Origin: Aquimarina spinulae | GTDB lineage: Bacteria > Bacteroidota > Bacteroidia > Flavobacteriales > Flavobacteriaceae | Direction of reading: 5' to 3' | Assembly: GCF_943373825.1 (NCBI RefSeq) | Contig: NZ_CALSBP010000002.1 | Location: forward strand, 310,001-374,000 | Length of the DNA: 64,000 nucleotides | In this document: positions 42,780 to 50,360 of the stretch, piece by piece | Layout of the letters: each line of letters begins with the position of its first letter | Position numbering within the stretch: the first letter of the stretch is position 1 | Program-made: the position numbers and the translations under genes | Notes under the pieces: generated by a model | Told to the model about the DNA's origin: nothing | Seen by the model: the letters and a program-made list of their open reading frames with translations, nothing else | The model's database searches: none

Positions 42780-43334
42780 TTATTTGTTTTCTGAATTTTT
42801 TAAAGCTTTCAATTTCAATGAAATTTCTTTTTGAGCAACCCCAAGGTTTTCACATAATTCACTTAAAACTTCTTCTACAATGTTTTCTTTTTTTATTACA
42901 TCAATAAAATTATAAGAATCATTCTTTCCTGGAGATTTGCTAACAAGATCATGTATCTTATCATTTACTAGATCTTTGACTAGCGGACCTAGTGGCCAAG
43001 GCCAAGGGTTTATATCGTCAGGAACAGGATAACCTACAGTATTATTAAACCACTTTGAACAATTTATGCAAGGTTCTGGCCATGGGGGACCTGACAAACC
43101 TTCAATTCCGGATCTTATATGAAAATAATTTTTCCAACCAATGGGTCGTGGCCATGTTATTGGGTAAGGCTCATCTGGATCTGGAGTATATCCTACTAGA
43201 TTCCTGAGCTTTGACAGTTCTTGATTTTGTAAAAAATCCTTTAAATAAGTTCTTGCTATTGTGGTAAGTTGGTACGTACCTGGATCAAAAAAAGACTTTG
43301 GTAAATTCATTTTCTTATGTATTAAGTTAAACAA
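42780..43334 (-). CDS. Unknown Trp/Pro-rich protein
   Basis: 184 aa (an in-frame ATG at 43310 would give 176 aa). No signal peptide or TM helix. The central region (about residues 49-118) is rich in Trp and Pro: YPITWPRPIGWKNYF, GPPWPEPCINC and NPWPWPLGPL. It carries a single CxxC. The C-terminal third is helical and charged, with Leu-rich heptads. I do not recognise a family. It is between the lectin-like gene and the second signalling module (divergent), inside the comM island. Confidence 0.55.
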   Translation of the reverse strand: MFNLIHKKMNLPKSFFDPGTYQLTTIARTYLKDFLQNQELSKLRNLVGYTPDPDEPYPITWPRPIGWKNYFHIRSGIEGLSGPPWPEPCINCSKWFNNTVGYPVPDDINPWPWPLGPLVKDLVNDKIHDLVSKSPGKNDSYNFIDVIKKENIVEEVLSELCENLGVAQKEISLKLKALKNSENK

Positions 43335-43483
43335 TTGATAATTTTCTGACTCTATGCTAAACCACTAGAGATCATAGAAATAAATATTTGCTAATAATTT
43401 GTATTCCAAATTTCGTGAAGCCTTCTTTTTAAATCGATGACTCATTAACCCAAAACTAGGCAGTGTGTTAGCGTAATTTAATT

Positions 43484-43497
43484 GGGTCATTTAACCC
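43484..43497 (+). promoter_or_regulatory. Candidate operator upstream of module B
   Basis: Imperfect palindrome GGG-TCATTTAA-CCC, 98 nt upstream of the first gene of module B, similar to GGGG-TATTTA-CCCC upstream of module A. It could bind the module's LuxR regulator. Confidence 0.35.
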
Positions 43498-43594
43498 TGT
43501 GGATTTAAGTTAGATCACCTTATCAGAAACCACCAGTTAATTGTTTCTTTGTGAGGCATTTAAAAATAATTTCAGTAACTCAAAACACACTATC

Positions 43595-44293
43595 ATGAAA
43601 AAAAGAATCGTAACTTTATTAGTATTTGTAGGAATAGTAGCTTTTATAATTTTTAGTGGTTGTAAAAAACAAAAAGTAGATCCAGCTTTTGACAAAACTA
43701 TTTGCATGAATTATAAAGAGCCTGTAAGTAAATTAAGTGTTAAATTAGTTAAAGAAATGATAACTGGGTATCGAGATAATCAGCTTAAAGAAATAAATGA
43801 AGAAATGCATATAAATGATGCTCATTCTATTTGGTTTGATTTGGATACGATTAAAAAATTCATTTACCATATTGAAACTACTGCAAAAAACAATCCTAAT
43901 TATGTTTCTAATGAAAGTGGTTTAGGGATTCGTATATACTATGCTAACTATCCAAAAAGAGAAACTTGGGAAAATGAATATCAAAACGATTTATCCGGTT
44001 TCAACAATAATGAGGAGACTATGCAATATGAACATCTTCATACACTGGTCATGATACCTACCATAAGAAGAAAAGTGGGTGCTATAGAATATAATATTGA
44101 TTTTGACATTAATGATTCTAGAACATATACAACCAATCTAAAATACATAAACGGTTATTTCTCAAACCCTGACGAAGAAACAATCCCTGCTTTAACCTAT
44201 TCAAAATCAAACAGATCAGGCACTATACCAAATCGTAATCATGGTAGTTTAATTCCGCCACGGAAAACCGAAGATATTGAAGAAGCTTTTTAA
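43595..44293 (+). CDS. Unknown-domain lipoprotein, module B (GIRxYxxxYP domain)
   Basis: 232 aa from the ATG at 43595. Signal and lipobox (VAFIIFSGC), then a helical region and the domain IWFDLDTIKKFIYHI, GLGIRIYYANYPK, LHTLVMIPTI, parallel to module A gene 23664-24089. The C-terminal third has NRSGTIPNRNHGSLIPP. I chose this start because the signal peptide begins there. It is 10 nt upstream of the membrane gene. The domain is unnamed to me. The module A paralogue lacks the lipoprotein signal, so this domain acts on both sides of the membrane in one genome. Confidence 0.75.
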   Translation: MKKRIVTLLVFVGIVAFIIFSGCKKQKVDPAFDKTICMNYKEPVSKLSVKLVKEMITGYRDNQLKEINEEMHINDAHSIWFDLDTIKKFIYHIETTAKNNPNYVSNESGLGIRIYYANYPKRETWENEYQNDLSGFNNNEETMQYEHLHTLVMIPTIRRKVGAIEYNIDFDINDSRTYTTNLKYINGYFSNPDEETIPALTYSKSNRSGTIPNRNHGSLIPPRKTEDIEEAF

Positions 44294-44303
44294 GAGATAA
44301 AGT

Positions 44304-44960
44304 ATGTTTGAATTATTTACAATAGCATTAAGTAAAATACTACTAGGGATAGAATTTTTATCTGCCCTGGTAGCTGTTTTTTATTTTTTCAAGTTAAAAA
44401 ATACTTTTTGGAAATGGTTTTGTGTGTACTTAATAATTATTCTTATTCAGGAGTTTTATTGGTATTTTAATACTCCCGTATATGATATTACTAAGCAAGA
44501 ATATTATGCTTTTATTGGTATCCCTATCCAATACTTGTTTTTTTTCTGGTTGTATGCTCTAAAGTCGCTTAAAAGAAAAATGCTCTTTATTATTTTCTCT
44601 GTAATATATATTTCAACTATTCCTATAGAGATATATTTGAGTAAATTAAATATAGTCTATTCTTTAAACTTAACTATTGGAACACTATTATTAACACTAT
44701 TAATCATTTTAGAATTAAAAAAACAAATAAAGACCGATGATATCTTAAGGTTTAAAGAAAACAAAATGTTTTATATAAATATAGGGGTAGTACTGTTTTA
44801 TATCGGTACTTATCCATTTTTTGCATTTTATGATTTGCTCCTGCAAGAACCATACTTGAAGATTGGAGATATGTATTATCTTTATTTTAGAATATCTATT
44901 TGTTTAATGTATCTAGCGTTTATCGCTTCTTTTATATGGGGGAAACATCATTTAAAATAA
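44304..44960 (+). CDS. Multi-pass membrane protein of signalling module B
   Basis: 218 aa, about seven TM segments, same layout as 22966-23661 (length 231). The sequences share only general features (for example helices at the same places), so they have diverged. The stop codon overlaps the kinase ATG by one nucleotide (TAATG), so translation is coupled. Probable sensor or input subunit for the kinase; unnamed family. Confidence 0.75.
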   Translation: MFELFTIALSKILLGIEFLSALVAVFYFFKLKNTFWKWFCVYLIIILIQEFYWYFNTPVYDITKQEYYAFIGIPIQYLFFFWLYALKSLKRKMLFIIFSVIYISTIPIEIYLSKLNIVYSLNLTIGTLLLTLLIILELKKQIKTDDILRFKENKMFYINIGVVLFYIGTYPFFAFYDLLLQEPYLKIGDMYYLYFRISICLMYLAFIASFIWGKHHLK

Positions 44961-45712
44961 TGTTAATCATTTTTAATGTAATCTTTATTGCCTTTATCGG
45001 GGCGATAGTTGTTTTCATTCGTGAATACCATAGAAAAAAGAGAGCATATATAGAACAAATCAAAACCATTGATATACTACATAAAAAGGAGCTTTTAAAG
45101 ACACAAATGGAAATACAGCTTCAAACAATGAAATCTATAGGTAGAGAAATACATGATAATGTAGGGCAAAAACTTACTTTGTCTAGTTTGTATTTACAAC
45201 AATTAACTTTTGAAAACAAAGCTCCTCAAATTAATAATAGCATTGCCAATATTAATACTATTATTAGTGAGTCGCTCGATGAATTGAGACATCTTTCAAA
45301 ATCTCTGATGGATGATACTATAGATAATAATTCAATTTCTGATTTGATAGAAAATGAATGTAGAAAGGCAAACAATTTAAAAAAATACAAGGTTCGTTTT
45401 AAGAATAATCTGGAACATACACCTAAATTATATGAAGTTAAAAGTATTTTATTAAGAATAACACAGGAGTTTATCCAAAATAGTATAAAACATGCCGGTT
45501 GTAAAAATATAGATATCTCGCTATATGAAAATGAAGGTAAATTACATTTAAAATTACAAGACGATGGTAAGGGATTTGATGTAGAAAACTTAAAAACAAA
45601 TGGTATTGGAATAAAAAACATGAAGAAGAGAACGGAAATGATTGATGGAATTTTTAATTTAGAAAGTAATACAAAAAATGGCACAAAATTAACTTTAATA
45701 ATTCCTATTTAG
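44960..45712 (+). CDS. HisKA_3-type sensor histidine kinase (signalling module B)
   Basis: 250 aa. One N-terminal TM (LIIFNVIFIAFIGAIVVFI), a coiled linker, phospho-acceptor H65 in GREIHDNVGQ, then HATPase motifs NSIKHAGCK (N), DDGKGFDV (G1), NGIGIKNM and NTKNGTKLTLI (G2). The ATG at 44960 overlaps the previous stop, and no sensor domain is encoded. The next gene starts immediately after its stop. Homologous to 22211-22993. Confidence 0.9.
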   Translation: MLIIFNVIFIAFIGAIVVFIREYHRKKRAYIEQIKTIDILHKKELLKTQMEIQLQTMKSIGREIHDNVGQKLTLSSLYLQQLTFENKAPQINNSIANINTIISESLDELRHLSKSLMDDTIDNNSISDLIENECRKANNLKKYKVRFKNNLEHTPKLYEVKSILLRITQEFIQNSIKHAGCKNIDISLYENEGKLHLKLQDDGKGFDVENLKTNGIGIKNMKKRTEMIDGIFNLESNTKNGTKLTLIIPI

Positions 45713-46354
45713 ATGAAACATACTATTGTCATAGTTGATGATCATATTCTAATAGCTAATGCCTTAAGCGATTTTATTTCAAATTTCGATCAATTTGAAG
45801 TTTTGTATGCTTGCGAAAATGGGAAAGATTTTCAAGACAAAATTAAAACAAAGCCTATTCCTGATATTGTTTTATTAGATATTAGTATGCCAATTATGGA
45901 TGGTTTCGAAACATCAAAATGGTTAAAGGAAACGTATCCAAAAGTTCTAGTAATGGTTTTAAGTATGCAAAATGATGAACAAAGTTTGATTAAAATGATA
46001 AAGAATGGAGCAAAAGGATATTTATTAAAGAATACTAATCCTGGTGAATTAAAAAAAGCATTAAATGAATTAGTTGATAAAGGATATTTTTTTCCAGACT
46101 GGGCTACCAGTAAAATACTTACTTCAATCAGTGACAATACAATAAGTGCTGATATAAAAACCAAATTATCTGAGAGAGAAATAGAGTTTCTTAAATATAC
46201 ACCTACCGAAATGACTTATAGAGAAATTTCAGAAAAGATGTTTTGTAGCCCCAGAACCATAGAAAATTACAGAGATAGTTTATTTGAAAAATTAGAACTC
46301 AAAACGAGAGTAGGGCTTGCTGTTTACGCCTTAAAAAATGGTTATTCCAAATAA
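45713..46354 (+). CDS. LuxR/NarL-family response regulator (signalling module B)
   Basis: 213 aa. D56 in DIVLLDISMPIMDG, DD at 9-10, HTH LSEREIEFLKYTPTEMTYREIS...SPRTIENYRDSLFEKLELKTRVGL. Starts directly after the kinase stop. Close in layout to module A's regulator, especially at the C-terminus (TIENYR, KLExKTRVGL). Last gene of the plus-strand module; comM lies convergently downstream. Confidence 0.9.
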   Translation: MKHTIVIVDDHILIANALSDFISNFDQFEVLYACENGKDFQDKIKTKPIPDIVLLDISMPIMDGFETSKWLKETYPKVLVMVLSMQNDEQSLIKMIKNGAKGYLLKNTNPGELKKALNELVDKGYFFPDWATSKILTSISDNTISADIKTKLSEREIEFLKYTPTEMTYREISEKMFCSPRTIENYRDSLFEKLELKTRVGLAVYALKNGYSK

Positions 46355-46437
46355 ACACATACTTTTACTTGCTTAAAATTAATAAGTTAACCTCAAAAAA
46401 AGTTTGTCATTTTTTTTATCCTATAAAACAAAAGTAT

Positions 46438-47976
46438 TCACCCTAACCATCCATCACGATCCAGACTTCTATATTGTATCGCTTCAGAAATATGATCTCC
46501 CAAAATTGATTCTGATTTTTCCAGATCTGCAATAGTTCGAGATACTTTTAGAATACGATCGTATGCTCTGGCAGAAAGATTTAATCGTTCCATTGCAGTT
46601 TTCAGCAATTCTTTAGAAGCGTTATCTAAAACACAGTATGCTCTGATTTGCTTTACACCCATCTGTGCATTGTAATGGATATTTTGTAATTCTATAAATC
46701 TTTCGGTCTGGATATCTCTGGCTTTAATAACTCTTTTCCTTATCTCCACACTGGATTCTCCCCTACGCTCTTCACTCAGCTTATCAAAAGGCACAGGTGT
46801 GACTTCTATATGAATATCTATTCTATCTAATAATGGACCCGAAATTTTACTAAGGTAGCGTTGCATCTCTGCCGGGGAAGAGGTCACAGGTGCATTCGGA
46901 TCATTAAAATACCCTCCCGGACTAGGATTCATACTTGCAACTAACATAAAACTTGAGGGATAGGTTACCGTAAATTTTGCTCTCGAAATGGTTACTTCTC
47001 TATCTTCGAGAGGTTGGCGCATTACTTCTAGTACTTCTCTTTTAAATTCTGGTAATTCATCTAAAAATAATACTCCATTATGAGATAGTGAGATTTCTCC
47101 GGGTTGAGGATAACTGCCACCACCTACTAATGCTACATTTGATATGGTATGATGCGGACTACGAAACGGTCGTTGTGCCATTAATCCTACATTATCTTTA
47201 ATGCGCCCTACTACGCTATGTATCTTGGTTGTTTCTAGAGCTTCTTGTAATGACATCGGAGGTAAAATGCTAGGTAACCTTTTACTTAGCATCGTTTTAC
47301 CACTTCCCGGCGGGCCTACCAATATAATATTATGTCCTCCCGCTGCAGCGATCTCCATACATCGTTTTATACTTTCCTGCCCTTTTACATCTGCAAAGTC
47401 AAACTCAGGATTATCCAGTGCCATATAAAATTCTTCTCTGGTATCTACAATGGTTTGTTCAAGCTCTCCTTTTTCATCAAAATAGTCAATTACTTCTCTA
47501 ATATTTTCTACTCCGTATACTTCTAAGTGATCCACAATCGCTGCTTCTTTAGCATTTTGTTTTGGAAGTATAAATCCTTTGAATCCTTCTTCACGTGCTT
47601 TGATTGCAATAGGTAGCGCTCCTTTAATAGGTTGTAAACTCCCATCGAGAGATAGTTCTCCCATAATCAAATATTCTGAAATTGCATCTCCCTTAATTTG
47701 TGAACTTGCTGCAAGAATTCCTAAAGCCAGGGTAAGATCATATGCAGATCCTTCTTTTCTTAAGTCTGCAGGAGCCATATTAATGGTTATTTTCTTTCCT
47801 GGTAATTTGTACCCATTGTTTTGCAAAGCGGCAGCTATACGATAACTACTTTCTCGTATTGCATTATCTGGCAACCCTACAAGGTGATACCCTATTCCTT
47901 TATCGATATTCACCTCGACTGTGATGGATGTTGCCTCTACTCCAAAAACAGCACTCCCAAAAACTTTTGTAAGCAT
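46438..47976 (-). CDS. comM: YifB/ComM family Mg-chelatase-like AAA+ ATPase
   Basis: 512 aa. An N-terminal Lon-like ChlI-type domain, the Walker A motif GPPGSGKTM (about residue 220), Walker B-like LFLDELPEF, and the C-terminal Mg_chelatase-C region (GPLLDRIDIHIEV). In Haemophilus, ComM promotes branch migration of incoming DNA in natural transformation. Its 3' end is duplicated at 41412, which makes this gene an insertion site. The intact copy ends DGWLG-stop. Confidence 0.93.
   Translation of the reverse strand: MLTKVFGSAVFGVEATSITVEVNIDKGIGYHLVGLPDNAIRESSYRIAAALQNNGYKLPGKKITINMAPADLRKEGSAYDLTLALGILAASSQIKGDAISEYLIMGELSLDGSLQPIKGALPIAIKAREEGFKGFILPKQNAKEAAIVDHLEVYGVENIREVIDYFDEKGELEQTIVDTREEFYMALDNPEFDFADVKGQESIKRCMEIAAAGGHNIILVGPPGSGKTMLSKRLPSILPPMSLQEALETTKIHSVVGRIKDNVGLMAQRPFRSPHHTISNVALVGGGSYPQPGEISLSHNGVLFLDELPEFKREVLEVMRQPLEDREVTISRAKFTVTYPSSFMLVASMNPSPGGYFNDPNAPVTSSPAEMQRYLSKISGPLLDRIDIHIEVTPVPFDKLSEERRGESSVEIRKRVIKARDIQTERFIELQNIHYNAQMGVKQIRAYCVLDNASKELLKTAMERLNLSARAYDRILKVSRTIADLEKSESILGDHISEAIQYRSLDRDGWLG
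46444..46551. repeat. Right direct repeat of the comM island (3' end of intact comM)
   Basis: 108 nt inside the comM coding region, 100 of which match the fragment at 41412-41519 in the same orientation. The pair brackets the island containing the lectin-like, Trp/Pro-rich and signalling module B genes. Confidence 0.9.
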
Positions 47977-48099
47977 GTGTTATGTTTTACATACATGCAA
48001 ACATACGTACGATGAGTTTTAAAAAATGAAACTGAGATTTTGTATTCGAAATACTTTAGATACGTATTTTACAATCTTCCTTGTTTAGATATTAAAAGA

Positions 48100-48180
48100 T
48101 AAGAATTGAAAAGTAGGGCCCTCGCCTTATAAAGATATATTACGTATGATATAATATCCCAAGCTTATGCCCTACTTATT
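48100..48180. terminator. Large AT-rich stem region after lysC
   Basis: AAGTAGGGC (about 48110) and GCCCTACTT (about 48170) can pair around a palindrome-like loop of about 45 nt. A weak candidate for the 3' end of lysC, with no strong U-run. It lies between comM and lysC. Confidence 0.35.
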
Positions 48181-48206
48181 TTATGTAAAAATTACATAAC
48201 AAACAA

Positions 48207-49541
48207 TCATACAACTGCTTCTACCGTAGTTTGAAACAGCTTATCATTTAAAAACTTTAGTGTTGGTATTTTGTCTTTGGTATCTACCAAAATAGATATA
48301 TTGTTATTGCTTCCCCCATAAGATACCATACGTACCGGTATGAAATTTAATATTTCGAAAAGCTTATATGAATTCTTATCATTGATAACCGATTCTCCTA
48401 CAATACATATGATACTATGATCTTGCTCTACAGTTATTTCTGCGTAGGTTTCTATTTCTTTTACGATTTCTTCCAGATTGCTTGTATTATCAATGGTTAA
48501 CGATATTGCAATCTCTGAAGTGGTAATCATATCAATTGAAGTGTGATAGTTATCAAAAACTTCAAAAATTCTTCTTAAATATCCATGAGCCATCAACATT
48601 CGATTCGACTTGATCTTAATCGCTGTAATTCCATCTTTTGCAGAGATTGCTTTCAATCCTTTTCGATATGTTTTATTAGAAATTACGGTTCCCGGTGCTT
48701 CTGGATCAAATGTATTTTTAAGAAGTACTGGTATATCTTTACCTACAACCGGAGAAACGGTTTGAGGATGAAGAATTTTGGCGCCAAAATATGCTAATTC
48801 TGCTGCTTCATTATATGTAAGATGAGAGATCGGATGTGTTTCTTCAACATATCTTGGGTCGTTATTATGCAACCCATCGATATCGGTCCATATTTGTACT
48901 TCTGAAGCGTTTAATGCTGCTCCAATAATTGTAGCAGTATAGTCACTACCTCCTCTTTTTAAATGACTAATTTGCTCTACCTCGTTTCTACATACAAACC
49001 CTTGAGTTATATATAAGGATGTATGAGGATTACTTTCTATTACTTTATTTAGTTTTTCGCCAACCTTGCTAATGTTTGGATTTTCAACAGAACCCACATA
49101 CATAAACTCTTTTGCATCTAGTAAAACATTAGATATACCCTTGGCATTTAAGAATCCAGAAAATATATATGTCAAAAGCGCTTCTCCAAAGGTAATAAGC
49201 TTAGAATTGACAACTTCTGAATACTTCTGACTAGAGATCTCGAACATTTCTGTGATCATTGCAGACAAACCGTCTTTAAGCACATTTCTTGTTTCCTGAC
49301 CCTCGATTAATTCATCAATAACATCACTGTGTTTGCTTTCTAATCGATGTAAATTTCTTGTAATGGCATCAACATCATTAAATTTCACATTTTCTACCAG
49401 TCGAATTAACTGATCTGTAACACCAGACATTGCAGAACAAACTACAATTTTATTTTCTTGATCAGAGATCAAAATTTCCTTAACCTTATTAAGGTTTTCA
49501 ACAGATCCTACAGAAGTTCCTCCAAACTTTAAAATTTTCAT
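48207..49541 (-). CDS. lysC: Aspartate kinase
   Basis: 444 aa from the ATG at 49541, which gives the standard start MKILKFGGTSVGS. Kinase core followed by two C-terminal ACT domains, the usual sites for feedback control by lysine or threonine. The upstream in-frame extension to 49634 has no sign of being translated. Phosphorylates aspartate for the lysine, threonine and methionine branches. Monofunctional (no homoserine dehydrogenase domain). Divergent from the ACT-like gene at 49655, with a 113-nt shared promoter region. Confidence 0.93.
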   Translation of the reverse strand: MKILKFGGTSVGSVENLNKVKEILISDQENKIVVCSAMSGVTDQLIRLVENVKFNDVDAITRNLHRLESKHSDVIDELIEGQETRNVLKDGLSAMITEMFEISSQKYSEVVNSKLITFGEALLTYIFSGFLNAKGISNVLLDAKEFMYVGSVENPNISKVGEKLNKVIESNPHTSLYITQGFVCRNEVEQISHLKRGGSDYTATIIGAALNASEVQIWTDIDGLHNNDPRYVEETHPISHLTYNEAAELAYFGAKILHPQTVSPVVGKDIPVLLKNTFDPEAPGTVISNKTYRKGLKAISAKDGITAIKIKSNRMLMAHGYLRRIFEVFDNYHTSIDMITTSEIAISLTIDNTSNLEEIVKEIETYAEITVEQDHSIICIVGESVINDKNSYKLFEILNFIPVRMVSYGGSNNNISILVDTKDKIPTLKFLNDKLFQTTVEAVV

Positions 49542-49623
49542 CAATCTTGCTTTTTCATTTGTTTTTAACAATGCATAGTTAATTAATAACTCACAAATAA
49601 TAAATATTTTAAAAGAAAAAGCA

Positions 49624-49631
49624 TAGATTTG
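49624..49631 (+). promoter_or_regulatory. -7 box (TAGATTTG) for the ACT-like gene
   Basis: Exact TAnnTTTG match 23 nt before the ATG at 49655. A clear -33 TTG is not seen, so the promoter is tentative. Confidence 0.4.
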
Positions 49632-49654
49632 CACAGAATGTTAAATATGTAACA

Positions 49655-50308
49655 ATGAAAACAATTACAGATTGTGTACACAATATTTTAAGGCATCAGC
49701 CTTTTCTAGAGGACGCACTATCAAGGGACATTATTAATTTCAGTTCGTTGGCTGTCGATCTATTACCTAAAGTGGAAAAAATCATGAAAAAGCCTGTTAA
49801 ACCAGGTTCTATTGTGATGGCATTAAGGCGTTACCATCCAAGAAAAATAAAACACATCGATAATCTAAGGAATCTTGGTGATATCATGGTACGATCTGGG
49901 ATAACCGAGTATACATTTTTAAACTCTAATAGTATTTTAACCAGCCAGAGTAATCTTTTGGAAAGTGTAAAAAACGAAACAAAAGCTTATTTTACGTACT
50001 CTAGCAATTTTCAAGAAAGTAATATATTAGTGTCTTCGTCACTTAAATCTACTGTCGAGAAACATTTTAAAAATGAAGTATGTATCTCTGTTGCAGATGA
50101 CTTATCTTCTATTTCTATAGCGCTACCCGAAGACAATTCTAAAGTAATTGGTTTGTATTTTTATATTTTTAAGCTATTGGCTTATGAAGGCATTCCTGTT
50201 TTTGAAGTTATTTCTACCTCAAACTACTTCACCTTATTTTTAGAAAAGGAATATGTTAATAAAGCATTTTTATTAATGAATGAAGTTAAAGAAGACCAAT
50301 CCTTTTAA
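49655..50308 (+). CDS. ACT-like domain protein divergent from aspartate kinase
   Basis: 217 aa. Helical N-terminal half (residues 1-75, KPGSIVMALRRYHP) and a C-terminal half with two ACT-like beta-alpha-beta units (about 90-145 and 150-212), similar in pattern to aspartokinase regulatory domains (SISIALPEDNSKVIGLYF..EGIPVFEVISTSNYFTLFL). No catalytic motif. The position suggests it senses an amino acid and regulates lysC or its product. Function not established; the ACT assignment is from the pattern only. Confidence 0.7.
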   Translation: MKTITDCVHNILRHQPFLEDALSRDIINFSSLAVDLLPKVEKIMKKPVKPGSIVMALRRYHPRKIKHIDNLRNLGDIMVRSGITEYTFLNSNSILTSQSNLLESVKNETKAYFTYSSNFQESNILVSSSLKSTVEKHFKNEVCISVADDLSSISIALPEDNSKVIGLYFYIFKLLAYEGIPVFEVISTSNYFTLFLEKEYVNKAFLLMNEVKEDQSF

Positions 50309-50311
50309 ACA

Positions 50312-50340
50312 AAAAAACCCTGCTCAATAGCAGGGTTTTA
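50312..50340. terminator. Bidirectional terminator between convergent genes
   Basis: AAACCCTGCT and AGCAGGGTTT form a 10-bp stem with loop CAAT, with A-runs and T-runs on the two sides. It serves the ACT-like gene (plus) and the M13 peptidase (minus). Confidence 0.88.
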
Positions 50341-50360
50341 ACACATTACATATTATATTT

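Noticed and set aside
41412..46551. Classical integrative element with its own integrase
   Set aside because: No integrase, transposase or relaxase is present, so only an island with flanking repeats can be claimed.
48207..49634. Aspartate kinase with a 31-residue N-terminal extension
   Set aside because: The family starts at MKILKFGGTS; the extension is hydrophobic and runs into the promoter region of the divergent gene.
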